A DNA stretch of 64,000 bases from Paracrocinitomix mangrovi (GTDB taxonomy: Bacteria; Bacteroidota; Bacteroidia; Flavobacteriales_D; Crocinitomicaceae). Each line of letters begins with the position of its first letter. The stretch's first letter is position 1. Shown here piece after piece: positions 16,373 through 24,816 of this stretch. The DNA lies in NCBI RefSeq assembly GCF_019740355.2, contig NZ_CP091819.1, forward strand, positions 4,030,001 to 4,094,000, in the 5' to 3' direction. Below the pieces are notes generated by a model. It ran no database searches and was not told the DNA's origin. It worked only from the letters and a program-made list of their open reading frames with translations. Made by a program: the position numbers and the translations under genes.

Positions 16373-16422
16373 TCAGGTATTCTATTCTCCCGATAGCTAT
16401 CGGGATGAACTACGAGGCCAAT
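16373..16422 (-). pseudogene. Broken duplicate of the tRNA-Arg 5' half with inserted palindrome
   Basis: On the minus strand this reads ATTGGCCTCGTAGTTCA, then an 18-base palindrome, then GAATAGAATACCTGA. The outer parts are identical to bases 1 to about 31 of the intact tRNA-Arg plus three upstream bases. The tRNA bases ACT in the D-loop are replaced by the palindrome TCCCGATAGCTATCGGGA. Sequence identity stops at the 5' side of the anticodon stem (CCTGA), after which the sequence is unrelated. It cannot fold as a tRNA. It is either the scar of an integration event that used the tRNA as target or a partial tandem duplication later invaded by the palindrome. Confidence 0.8.
16388..16405. repeat. 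18-base perfect palindrome (candidate dispersed REP-like element)
   Basis: TCCCGATAGCTATCGGGA is its own reverse complement. It is the only copy I see in the window. Palindromes with this core (CCCGATAGCTATCGGG) are, as far as I recall, common intergenic repeats in Bacteroidota genomes, which would explain a neat insertion into the tRNA remnant. Confidence 0.7.
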
Positions 16423-16639
16423 TTGTTGCCACAAAAGTACAACCATTTTTTTATATTCATTAGTAATCTCACTAACGAATTTCATTGATATAAAAAAAAT
16501 AAAAAAAAATCGCTTGTTTTAAAGCCTTGATTTTACTATATTCTAGATAGTTTTAAAAGGTTTTCATTTTTGATTTGTGACTTAAAATCGAAACCTAGAA
16601 AATATTGATTTCGTACTAATCCTTCAAACCAGATTACCC

Positions 16640-16876
16640 ATGGAAACTAAAGTAGTATTCGTTGAAAGACGACGCATTAAAGACGTACGTCTAAAAATTA
16701 TCCAGTACCTGATTCAGCATGGTGCATTTCCTGATAGTATTCAATTTTCTCCGCAACAAGTGGCTTTTAGATATAGCGAAGAAATTAAGAAAGATGATAG
16801 GGGATGGTGTGATGAATTAAATCAGGTTTTTAAAGGTGACATTGACTTTTTGTCTAAGTATTCTGAAAGATTTTAA
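16640..16876 (+). CDS. Small hypothetical protein, 78 residues
   Basis: I do not recognise this short soluble protein. It has a basic N-terminal part (VERRRIKDVRLKIIQYLIQ) and an acidic C-terminal part. The pattern suggests three helices and no membrane segment. It is the only frame between the tRNA region and the next exported protein, it has a clear ATG and balanced composition, and it reads in the same direction as the genes that follow. It could be a small DNA- or protein-binding regulator, but no motif proves this. Confidence 0.55.
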   Translation: METKVVFVERRRIKDVRLKIIQYLIQHGAFPDSIQFSPQQVAFRYSEEIKKDDRGWCDELNQVFKGDIDFLSKYSERF

Positions 16877-16939
16877 TTGGGCTTTGTAACCTTTTTATTT
16901 TCTGCACAGTAAAAGCGAATAACAACAAACCAACACATC

Positions 16940-17374
16940 ATGAAAGTTTTAACATTCGCAGTTGCTATTTGCAGCTCGGTTCTATTGAGCAGTTTTACGC
17001 TTAATAATGATCCGGTAAAAGAAAATGATTACACTAACATTGTTTCTTCAAAGTCAGAAGTTAAACACTGTATCCAATTATGTTCTTATTCTTCGTCAGT
17101 ACCAATCTCGGTGGCAGAGAAGTTGATGAAACTAGGAAACGTTACATCTTTAAAGTCAGAAGAAGGTTCAATTTATGTTACTGCTCCTTATCACAATGAG
17201 CAAGAAGCCTTAAATGCATTACCTAAAATGAAGGAATTAGGTTTTGAGCAAGCTGAGGCAGTTGTTCTTGTAGAAGATCAGTTATTGACTTTGGATGATT
17301 ATCACGCTATTGAGCAGGAGAATAAAAAGTCTAATGCCGATAAAAAATATCGTGTAATCAGAATTTGGAAGTAA
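16940..17374 (+). CDS. Exported SPOR-like domain protein
   Basis: The 144-residue protein has a signal peptide (MKVLTFAVAICSSVLLSSFT). A region of about 75 residues (about 48-125) shows the SPOR pattern: an aromatic/hydrophobic first strand HCIQLCSYSSS, a helix, a middle strand GSIYVTAPYHNEQEA, a helix with ALPKMKELGFE, and a last strand AEAVVLVED. SPOR domains bind denuded peptidoglycan glycans at division sites. The match is by eye and diverged, so function is tentative. The gene lies 19 bases before the next exported protein and probably forms an operon with it. Confidence 0.7.
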   Translation: MKVLTFAVAICSSVLLSSFTLNNDPVKENDYTNIVSSKSEVKHCIQLCSYSSSVPISVAEKLMKLGNVTSLKSEEGSIYVTAPYHNEQEALNALPKMKELGFEQAEAVVLVEDQLLTLDDYHAIEQENKKSNADKKYRVIRIWK

Positions 17375-17393
17375 AATCACTTTAACTGTCTTT

Positions 17394-18149
17394 ATGAAAA
17401 CTCCTTTATTAATAGCTTTGCTATGTCTTGGGAGTAGTTGTTTTACCCAAGTGGATACAACAATGATGAAAACACTAAAAATAGGAGATGCAACCGTGCA
17501 GATTTTAAAAGAGTACGGCAATGTAAATGATTCTATTCTTTTTATCAATGTTCATGAAGATGAAACTACAAGTATTGAAACGGTATATGAATACGCTAAA
17601 ATTTCTCCGGTTCATTTTGTCAGATTAAAACACAAAGAGACAAGAAGGATTGATTTTAACCTCAGAAATAAAGCATATTCAATTGATCCTAACAGGATCT
17701 TTACAAAAAAAGGTCGCCGTAAAACCTTGAGGGATGGAGGCAAGTTTTCTTTTAAAGCTGCTAAATCTGTAAAAGTGTTTGCTGATAGTTTACTCCTTCA
17801 TCTAAATGATGTGACAGTTGTTATTGCAATGCATAACAATACGGATGTAAATTATTCAATAAAAAGTTACTTACCTGGTGGAGATGAGGCTAAAAATACA
17901 GATCAGGTTTATGTCAACCCTGAAATGGATCCAGATGATTTTATCTATACAACAGAATTGGATTTTTATCTGAAATTAAAGGATAAAAATATCAATGTAA
18001 TTCTTCAAGATAATAAGCGTTTTGTCAATGATGGTTCATTATCTGTATACTGCGGTGTTAATGGGATTCCGTACATTAATATCGAAGCTCAAAAAGGTCA
18101 TTTTGAAGAACAATTAGAGCTTATCAAAGCTGTGCTTTCAATTTTGTGA
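17394..18149 (+). CDS. Exported protein with HxxE motif, putative zinc hydrolase
   Basis: The 251-residue protein starts with a signal peptide (about 1-18; C16 could be a lipobox cysteine). The first strand ends in INVHEDE, an HxxE pair (H54, E57) like the metal ligands of M14 carboxypeptidase and succinylglutamate-desuccinylase folds. A later strand ends VVIAMHNN (H147), the expected third ligand. Between them stands SIDPNRIFT with nearby arginines, which could bind a substrate carboxylate. These features suggest a periplasmic zinc amidase or carboxypeptidase, but the assignment rests on motif spacing only. It follows the SPOR-like gene by 19 bases. Confidence 0.6.
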   Translation: MKTPLLIALLCLGSSCFTQVDTTMMKTLKIGDATVQILKEYGNVNDSILFINVHEDETTSIETVYEYAKISPVHFVRLKHKETRRIDFNLRNKAYSIDPNRIFTKKGRRKTLRDGGKFSFKAAKSVKVFADSLLLHLNDVTVVIAMHNNTDVNYSIKSYLPGGDEAKNTDQVYVNPEMDPDDFIYTTELDFYLKLKDKNINVILQDNKRFVNDGSLSVYCGVNGIPYINIEAQKGHFEEQLELIKAVLSIL

Positions 18150-18289
18150 TACCATTCGTCGAAATTTTATCGTAGTTTAGGGTATTAATTTACACCTTTG
18201 GCAAGTTTGTAATTTATTTAAAATAACCTGCAAACATTACCATTAACAATCAAAACAGTTCTTAACTTTAAGAACTACTTGAAAAAACT

Positions 18290-21187
18290 ATGATGATGTC
18301 AAAATCATTCACCGTAACCAGCGGTTTACCAAAATTGATAGCTGCACTATTTGTTTTAGTGCTTACTTCAAACGCTTACTCGCAAATTTTCCTTGAAACT
18401 TTTAATGAAGGAACTAATTCTACTCAAGGTACTGATAATATCATGGGAGTTGGATGGACAGCAACCTGTACAGGATCTTTAGATGGGAATGACTACTTCA
18501 AAGTAGTAAATGGAAAGCTTGAAAATCAAGATTCAAATGGACCGGCTGTTTGGGAAACCAGTTCAGCCATAGATATTTCAGGTTGTGATAGTATCATTAT
18601 TTCCTTTGATATTGAAGAGGATGATGACATGGAAGGTTGTGGAACTGGATGCAATGCTGTAGACTGGGTTGCTTTAGAATATAACATTGATGGTGGTGGT
18701 TGGCAAACACCTGCTAACTCATCTTTTTGTGCAGGACCTTGTGCAGATTTAAATGTAATTCAATCTGACGACATTGTTGGTGGTTCGACAAATTATTCTA
18801 CCGGTTGTTTTGAAGGTGGAAATTCAATTTTAATCAGAATCACAACTCAAACTTGGTCAGGAACTGAACACTGGAGACTAGACAATATTACTGTTGATTT
18901 CTGCGGAACTGGTGGTGCACCAACTGTTGATGCCGGTGCTGATATTTTAACTTGTAATGGTGCATCTATAACGCTTTCAGCTACAAACCCTAACAATGTG
19001 CCTTTGTCATGGTCAAGTGGTGTAACGGATGGGGTTCAATTTACTCCTGGTCCTGGATCCAATTATTATTATGTAACTGCAGGTTCTGGAAGCTGTACGG
19101 CTATTGATTCTATTTTGATAACTACTGTTTCGTTGCCTAACTTTTCACTTACGGCTTCACCTTCTTCTTCATGTGCTAACCCGGACGGAATTATAACTAT
19201 TTCTGGTTTATCACCAGGTTCAGATTATGAATTAACTTATTTAGATCCTAACACAGTTGGTCCTACAACTTATACTGCAAATGGATCAGGGCAAATAGTC
19301 TTGATCAATATGGGGCCTGGATTTTACTCTACATGGTTGCTGGATTCAGCTGGATGCTACAATGTTAATACAAACGGTATCACAGTAGATCCACCTATTG
19401 TTCCTTCCGTGGATGCTGGAAATAACCAAACTGTTTGTGAAGGTACATCTGTAACGCTTACTGCAGACAATCCTGATAATGGTACCTTAACTTGGACCAA
19501 TGGAGTGATTGACGGTACACCATTTACCCCTGGACCAGGATCTGTAACATACAATGTAACTACAGAAATATCTGGATGTACTGCAGAAGATAGTGTAATT
19601 GTAAATGTGCTGGCAGACCCTAATACAACCGTTGACCCTGCTGGTCCTTACGGAATTGGTGATGGTGTACAAACATTAACTTCTTCACCAGCAGGTGGAA
19701 CATGGTTTGCCGATTGCGGAGCATGTATTGATGCAAATACAGGTGAATTTGATCCTGCAATTGCGGGAATTGGCTCATATAATGTTTGTTATGTTGCAGG
19801 AACGGCTCCTTGTTTAGATACTGCATGTATTACGGTTTATGTGAATGATGGATGTGCGCTTACTGGTACTATTACTAGCAATCCTCCTTCTTGCTATGGA
19901 TTTTCAGATGGATCAGCTACAATTAATATTTTGTTCGATAATGGTGCTGTAACATTTACTATTGAAGATTCCCTTGGTAATCAGGTGAATATTTCAAATA
20001 GTAATACTGCTAATAACTTGTCTCAAGGTTGGTACTATTTTACGGTTGTTGATGAAACTCCTTGTACTTTCATAGATTCAGTTTATTTACAGGCTCCTTT
20101 GGAATTAGATGTAGATTTAAATATCATTCCTCCTTCTTGTTATGGAGTGCTAGACGGAATGGCGATAGCCGATACGGTTTATAATTACACTGGATCTTAC
20201 AATCAAATTTCATATGTGTGGGCACCAAATACCGGAAGTAATGGAATTGGAGAAGATACGTTAAGCAATGCTGGTGGAACAGGTTATACGTTATTGTTGA
20301 CAGATGAAAATGGTTGTAACGCTACCGTAGATTTTGACTTACCATTCCCGGATTCTTTGTACTTAAGTGAATTTGGGTCAGATCCTGCATATTGTAGAAT
20401 GTTTGATTATCAATCAGGAAACGGAGTTGTATATGTAGGTGCAGCAGGAGGAGTTCCTGGGTACACATACCAGTGGATGAATTTGGAAGATAGTACAACT
20501 ACTGCTAATACTACATGGGGAGGTTTAAATCCGGGTACTTACCAAATTACAGTGGTAGATGCTAATGGTTGTGTTTTAGTAGAAACTATCGAGCTTGACT
20601 CTTTAAATCCAATAGCAGATTTTGATTTATCATCTTCTCAATTTACAGCAGAGTGGGAGGGAACCGCTCCGGTTGACGTTCATTTTGTAAATCAATCTCA
20701 ATATTTTGCCAATCCTAATAATCCAAATGCAGATACAACATTCTTCTGGGATTTTGGTTCAGGATGGGTAATTTCGCATGACTGGTTTGAAGAATTTGAT
20801 ACCACTTATAATACTGCAGGTACTTACAATGTTTGTTTGGTGGCTGTAAATAAAAATGGTTGTACAGATACTGCTTGTGTGCCGATTACGATTTTTGATT
20901 TACAAGATTTTGAACCGGTTAATATTTTTACTCCTAACAATGACAATACAAATGATTACTTCAGTTTTGAATTTGTATCAACTGCCATTTCTGAATTTAC
21001 TTGTGTTATTGTAAATAGATGGGGAATAGAGGTTGCGCAACTTAACAGCATCACAGATACATGGGATGGTACTGATAAGAACGGAAGTAAATGTAAAGAG
21101 GGAGTTTACTTTTACATTTATTCAGGTACTGCTGATAATGGTGACACATTTAAAGGCCAAGGTACAGTTCAGTTAATCCGCGATTAA
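18290..21187 (+). CDS. Large exported protein with gliding-motility/T9SS type B C-terminal domain
   Basis: The 965-residue protein starts at one of three consecutive ATG codons (18290, 18293, 18296). A signal peptide ends near NAYSQ (about 33). The ectodomain has an N-terminal lectin/jelly-roll-like module with several cysteines (about 34-205). Repeated Ig/SprB-like modules follow, with recurring phrases such as VDAG, TCNGASITLSA and FTPGPGS. A PKD-like region lies at about 790-870. The last 85 residues (EPVNIFTPNNDNTNDYFSFE, NRWGIEV, WDGTDKNG, GVYFYI) are the gliding motility-associated C-terminal domain, a type B signal for the type IX secretion system. It is probably a cell-surface adhesin. 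It follows a 140-base gap. Confidence 0.9.
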   Translation: MMMSKSFTVTSGLPKLIAALFVLVLTSNAYSQIFLETFNEGTNSTQGTDNIMGVGWTATCTGSLDGNDYFKVVNGKLENQDSNGPAVWETSSAIDISGCDSIIISFDIEEDDDMEGCGTGCNAVDWVALEYNIDGGGWQTPANSSFCAGPCADLNVIQSDDIVGGSTNYSTGCFEGGNSILIRITTQTWSGTEHWRLDNITVDFCGTGGAPTVDAGADILTCNGASITLSATNPNNVPLSWSSGVTDGVQFTPGPGSNYYYVTAGSGSCTAIDSILITTVSLPNFSLTASPSSSCANPDGIITISGLSPGSDYELTYLDPNTVGPTTYTANGSGQIVLINMGPGFYSTWLLDSAGCYNVNTNGITVDPPIVPSVDAGNNQTVCEGTSVTLTADNPDNGTLTWTNGVIDGTPFTPGPGSVTYNVTTEISGCTAEDSVIVNVLADPNTTVDPAGPYGIGDGVQTLTSSPAGGTWFADCGACIDANTGEFDPAIAGIGSYNVCYVAGTAPCLDTACITVYVNDGCALTGTITSNPPSCYGFSDGSATINILFDNGAVTFTIEDSLGNQVNISNSNTANNLSQGWYYFTVVDETPCTFIDSVYLQAPLELDVDLNIIPPSCYGVLDGMAIADTVYNYTGSYNQISYVWAPNTGSNGIGEDTLSNAGGTGYTLLLTDENGCNATVDFDLPFPDSLYLSEFGSDPAYCRMFDYQSGNGVVYVGAAGGVPGYTYQWMNLEDSTTTANTTWGGLNPGTYQITVVDANGCVLVETIELDSLNPIADFDLSSSQFTAEWEGTAPVDVHFVNQSQYFANPNNPNADTTFFWDFGSGWVISHDWFEEFDTTYNTAGTYNVCLVAVNKNGCTDTACVPITIFDLQDFEPVNIFTPNNDNTNDYFSFEFVSTAISEFTCVIVNRWGIEVAQLNSITDTWDGTDKNGSKCKEGVYFYIYSGTADNGDTFKGQGTVQLIRD

Positions 21188-21203
21188 AATCAAAGTTTAG
21201 ATA

Positions 21204-21211
21204 TATCTTTG
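21204..21211 (+). promoter_or_regulatory. Candidate -7 element before the MFS gene
   Basis: TATCTTTG matches the Bacteroidota -7 consensus TAnnTTTG and lies 18 bases before the ATG at 21230. I see no TTG at the expected -33 spacing, so the assignment is weak. Confidence 0.35.
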
Positions 21212-21229
21212 CCGCTCATTTAATCACTT

Positions 21230-22483
21230 ATGAGTACGCAAAAGAAATCTGCATCAATAATTTTTATCTTCCTTACAGTTCTCATTGATTTGATGGGAGT
21301 TGCTATTATAATTCCTGTTATTCCTGAATTAATTGAAGCTCATACGGGAGCTTCTAACAATGTAAATGCTGCATGGGGTATGGCCTTGCTGATAGCATTT
21401 GCGGGAGCTCAATTTTTGTTTTCGCCTATCTTGGGAGAGTTGAGTGATAAATATGGAAGAAGACCGGTATTGTTTTTGGCCCTTGGAGGATTAGGAGTAG
21501 ATTACGTTTTCCAGGCATTTGCTCCAACGCTTACATTGTTGATTGTTGGTAGGATTATTGCTGGGGCATGTGGAGCCAGTCATACTGTTGCTTCAGCATA
21601 TATTGCAGATATCTCAAAACCAGAGGACAGGGCCAAGAATTTTGGACTTTTAGGAGCTGCATTTGGATTGGGATTTTTCTTAGGGCCTTTTATTGGAGGT
21701 ATTTTTGGAAAGTATGGTTATGAGGTTCCATTCTTAGTAGCTGCCGGCCTTAGTTTCTTGAATTTACTTTTTGGGATTTTTATTTTGCCTGAATCCTTGC
21801 CTAAGGAAAAAAGAAGAAGTATACAGTTTAAGAGGATCATTCCCGGTGTATCATTAGCCTATTTAAGCAATTATAAGTCTTTGGGGTTGATGATTGTTGC
21901 TTTTACCTTGGTGCATCTGGGAGGTCAAGTAATGCCTGTTACCTGGACTTTTTATACCAAAGAATTATTTGGATGGGATGAGTTTATGAATGGGGTTAGC
22001 TTGTCTGTAGTAGGCTTATTGGTAGGAATGGTGCAAGCATTTTTAGTTGGCTGGGCAGGAAAGAAATTTGGACAAAAAAGAGCCATTTTTATTGGTTTTA
22101 TGTTGTGGACATCCGGGATGTTTTTATTGGCGTTTTCTATTTCAGAAACAATGTTATTTTTTGCGTTAGTGCCTTATATCTTTGGTGGGATTGCTGGTCC
22201 TCCAATTCAAGGTATTATGTCTAATGCTGTTCCGGATAATGAACAAGGAAATTTACAAGGAGCTTTAACCAGTATGATCAGTTTAACAGCCATTATCGGG
22301 CCTTTACTTTACGGTAGTGTATTTTACTTGTTTACGGATAAATCTGAAACACATTATTTCCCTGGAGCGGCTTTCGTTGTAGGCGGAATCATATTACTAT
22401 TTGCTACAATGGCAGTATATCTGGCTTTGAAAAAACCATTGGGCAATGAAGAAGAAATAGTAGATGATTTACTTGTTGATTAA
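21230..22483 (+). CDS. MFS transporter, TetA-like drug/proton antiporter family
   Basis: The 417-residue protein has about 12 membrane helices. The MFS motif A is visible between helices 2 and 3 as GELSDKYGRRPVLFL. The start IIFIFLTVLIDLMGVAIIIPVIPEL resembles TetA(A-E)-type class transporters (split here: IIFIFLTVLIDL, then MGVAIIIPVIPEL). It should export a small molecule from the cytoplasm in exchange for protons. Substrate cannot be read from the sequence, and homology to Tet efflux pumps alone does not show tetracycline resistance. The C-terminus overlaps the convergent outer-membrane protein gene by 15 bases. Confidence 0.87.
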   Translation: MSTQKKSASIIFIFLTVLIDLMGVAIIIPVIPELIEAHTGASNNVNAAWGMALLIAFAGAQFLFSPILGELSDKYGRRPVLFLALGGLGVDYVFQAFAPTLTLLIVGRIIAGACGASHTVASAYIADISKPEDRAKNFGLLGAAFGLGFFLGPFIGGIFGKYGYEVPFLVAAGLSFLNLLFGIFILPESLPKEKRRSIQFKRIIPGVSLAYLSNYKSLGLMIVAFTLVHLGGQVMPVTWTFYTKELFGWDEFMNGVSLSVVGLLVGMVQAFLVGWAGKKFGQKRAIFIGFMLWTSGMFLLAFSISETMLFFALVPYIFGGIAGPPIQGIMSNAVPDNEQGNLQGALTSMISLTAIIGPLLYGSVFYLFTDKSETHYFPGAAFVVGGIILLFATMAVYLALKKPLGNEEEIVDDLLVD

Positions 22484-24733
22484 AGCGTTGAATTCACTTT
22501 CAGTGTAGAATTTTTCTTCATACTGAATACTCATTTCTGAACTTTCAAATCCGTGACCTTTGAACTCTTCTATTGCAGATTTCGCCGCTTCAACTGATTT
22601 AAAATCGTTAGAATAATATACAGTCGTTCCATCAGAGTTTTCAATTGGCAATAATTGCCCGTATGTATCTCTGATCATTAATAAGATCTTATATTCTTCA
22701 GTTGGAACATCTCCTTCATAAGTAGCAATTTTAACACGGTACTTAACTTTGGTCATGTCAATTCCATTTACCACAGGGTTGTCTGGATTTCCATTATTTC
22801 CGTCTGTACCGTTATTCCCGTCGTTTCCATTGTTCCCATCATTGTTGGTGTTGTTGTTTGCAAATGGATCCTCTTTTTCAACAAATGTGTTTAGATCACT
22901 TTGTTCATTGTAATTGTCTGGTAAATCATTAGGGTCAATTCCCAATTGCTGAAGAGTTTTACGTTTACCTCCTTGATATGCTACTAAGAAAGCAGATTTG
23001 TATCCTTTACCAATTAATTTTTTACGGTAGGCATTAGCTTCATGATAATTACTGAACTTACCTCCATAATACCTTGTTATTCCATCTTCACCAGTGGCAT
23101 GTGTAACATCTTCAACCCCAGGGAATGCTTTCTCAGGATCTACTTTGTTTTTAAATGCACCTAATTGAACTCTGAAAACCAATTCATCTTTATTTTCTTC
23201 AATAATTGAAGGAGCAACATAATTATTTTCCTCATTCTGTTTTTCAACTTTATCAATTACCTTTTCATCTACGGCAATAAATTTGGTTGTATCACTTCCG
23301 TCTCTACCAATTAATTCTACATTAATCCCATCTTTTTCTAATGAATTAGCATGGCTTACAGCATCTTCAATTTTTTCATATTCTCCCAATACATAATAAA
23401 CAGTATCTCCTCTTAATTCCGTTTTAAATTCTCTAAAACCTAAATATTTATGAAGTTCATTAGCAGAAATGTCTTTATGTTCTTTACCAATAATAACTAC
23501 ATAAGACTTTTCCTTTTTTGGTCTTGGTACGAAATTAAAGCTCGGTATACCTTCTCTACCAAATTGAACTACTAACCTTTCCTCAATAAAGTCGTGCTCA
23601 TATCCTGTAGAATCGTTGTATTCTCTCCAGTGTTTAGCTATATCTGCTTCAGTAAGAGTAACTCCAAATTCATCTACCCAATTTCCTTCAGGGGTATTAG
23701 GTTCATCATCCATATAATCAGGAACACCATCCTCATCACCGTCTAATGGGCATCCTTTTTCATCTACCAATGCTTCAACAGGTGTGCCTGCACATTCATC
23801 ATAGGCATCAATTACACCGTCATTATCTGAGTCATTTTCTTCAAAATCAGCATAAAATTCTAATCCTGAATCATCTAAAGGATCAAATTTACCTCCATCT
23901 TTAGGGAATTGAAGGTCATAGCTTAAAGAAACATAGGTTGTCCAAAATTTATCTTTTTTACTATCTCCATGTCTTTCTTCACCTTGACCTGCAGGGGTAA
24001 TATTGTCTATTAAGTCTGTGAATGTAGGCTGCCAGGTAGTAGCAATTCTAAAATCCCATCTAGGCGAAAGATGAAACTCTAAACCAGCCGTAAATGGAAC
24101 TGCAAAGCTTTGTTCCCTATAATCACCTAATCCATCAAGGTTTTGCTCTCTTAGATCTGTTTCATAAGTGTAATCTCTTTGTATTTCAACCGCATTAATT
24201 GCATTAGGATCACTTTCAGCAAGATTTCTTATAGAACCATCAGACCAATAGTGATATTGATTACCATTTGCGTCATACATATCTGTTTTTGAAAGAAATT
24301 CAAATGATGAAATACCTACACCAACAAAAGGATGAAACAATCCTCTTCTATTTGTAAAAAAGGGATAGAAGTTATAATACAATTGTACTGTTCCCATTCT
24401 AATGCGAGACTGAAAGTTTAAATTTTGAGTCAAACTTCTTTCGTTAGCAGTAATTTTACCATAGGATGCAGAGAATTCAAGGTTGAAATATTTGGTCAAT
24501 GGAGCATTGATATACGCCATTCCATAATATCTATTAACCATTGGAACAAAGCCTTTTTGGTAATTTTGAACTTCTCCGTAATAGGTCATGGTACCAACTC
24601 CCAGACCAATTCTTGGTCTAAATACATTGGAAAGAGTATCCATTCCACTTTGGGCAGAAACCGAGTGGGTTGCTGTAAGTAGCAGGAATACAATGAAATA
24701 TGAGTATATTTTGCGCACTAAAATACTTTTCAC
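22469..24733 (-). CDS. Outer-membrane beta-barrel protein with TSP3 repeats and three SPOR-like domains
   Basis: The 754-residue protein has a signal peptide (1-27, ending SVSAQ). A beta-barrel-like region (about 35-285) follows. An Asp-rich thrombospondin type 3 segment (about 298-370: DSDNDGVIDAYDECAGTP, GDEDGVPDYMDDEP) would bind calcium. After that come three SPOR-like units at about 412-485, 518-592 and 665-745. An Asn/Gly/Asp low-complexity linker (about 635-660) precedes the last one. Family knowledge suggests an envelope protein tying the outer membrane to peptidoglycan, much as OmpA does with a different domain. It is followed on the same strand by nothing and preceded by the TPR-PD40 gene at a gap of 83 bases. 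Confidence 0.8.
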   Translation of the reverse strand: MKSILVRKIYSYFIVFLLLTATHSVSAQSGMDTLSNVFRPRIGLGVGTMTYYGEVQNYQKGFVPMVNRYYGMAYINAPLTKYFNLEFSASYGKITANERSLTQNLNFQSRIRMGTVQLYYNFYPFFTNRRGLFHPFVGVGISSFEFLSKTDMYDANGNQYHYWSDGSIRNLAESDPNAINAVEIQRDYTYETDLREQNLDGLGDYREQSFAVPFTAGLEFHLSPRWDFRIATTWQPTFTDLIDNITPAGQGEERHGDSKKDKFWTTYVSLSYDLQFPKDGGKFDPLDDSGLEFYADFEENDSDNDGVIDAYDECAGTPVEALVDEKGCPLDGDEDGVPDYMDDEPNTPEGNWVDEFGVTLTEADIAKHWREYNDSTGYEHDFIEERLVVQFGREGIPSFNFVPRPKKEKSYVVIIGKEHKDISANELHKYLGFREFKTELRGDTVYYVLGEYEKIEDAVSHANSLEKDGINVELIGRDGSDTTKFIAVDEKVIDKVEKQNEENNYVAPSIIEENKDELVFRVQLGAFKNKVDPEKAFPGVEDVTHATGEDGITRYYGGKFSNYHEANAYRKKLIGKGYKSAFLVAYQGGKRKTLQQLGIDPNDLPDNYNEQSDLNTFVEKEDPFANNNTNNDGNNGNDGNNGTDGNNGNPDNPVVNGIDMTKVKYRVKIATYEGDVPTEEYKILLMIRDTYGQLLPIENSDGTTVYYSNDFKSVEAAKSAIEEFKGHGFESSEMSIQYEEKFYTESEFNALINK

Positions 24734-24816
24734 TATCTAATATACGGGAAAAACCAGCTAAAGTTGACTAAAATTCGGTAGTTTATTCACAATTATCGAC
24801 GAATAGCTATGTGTAA

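Larger units (their letters stand above)
16315..16639. other. Gene-free stretch upstream of tRNA-Arg
   Basis: This 325-base AT-rich stretch holds the promoter region of tRNA-Arg on the minus strand, the broken tRNA half copy at 16373-16422, a long A-rich tract near 16491-16510, and the upstream region of the small gene at 16640. I see no open frame with plausible start and no hairpin-plus-U terminator here. Confidence 0.6.

Noticed and set aside
16373-16422. Possible second tRNA gene near tRNA-Arg
   Set aside because: Only the 5' half is present and the D-arm is interrupted by a palindrome; it has no T-arm or 3' acceptor strand.
16315-16639. Possible integration-site (att) scar for an integrative element
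   Set aside because: No integrase or cargo genes lie nearby, and the repeated part is the 5' rather than the 3' half of the tRNA, so an att call is not supported.
21230-22483. Tetracycline resistance gene
   Set aside because: The protein looks TetA-like in motif A and N-terminus, but many MFS exporters do; there is no TetR neighbour and no mobile context, so I call only an MFS transporter.
22776-22860. CRISPR-like or tandem repeat of GTTNCC-type units
   Set aside because: These are codons of the Asn/Gly/Asp-rich linker of the outer-membrane SPOR protein, without spacers or fixed-length repeats.
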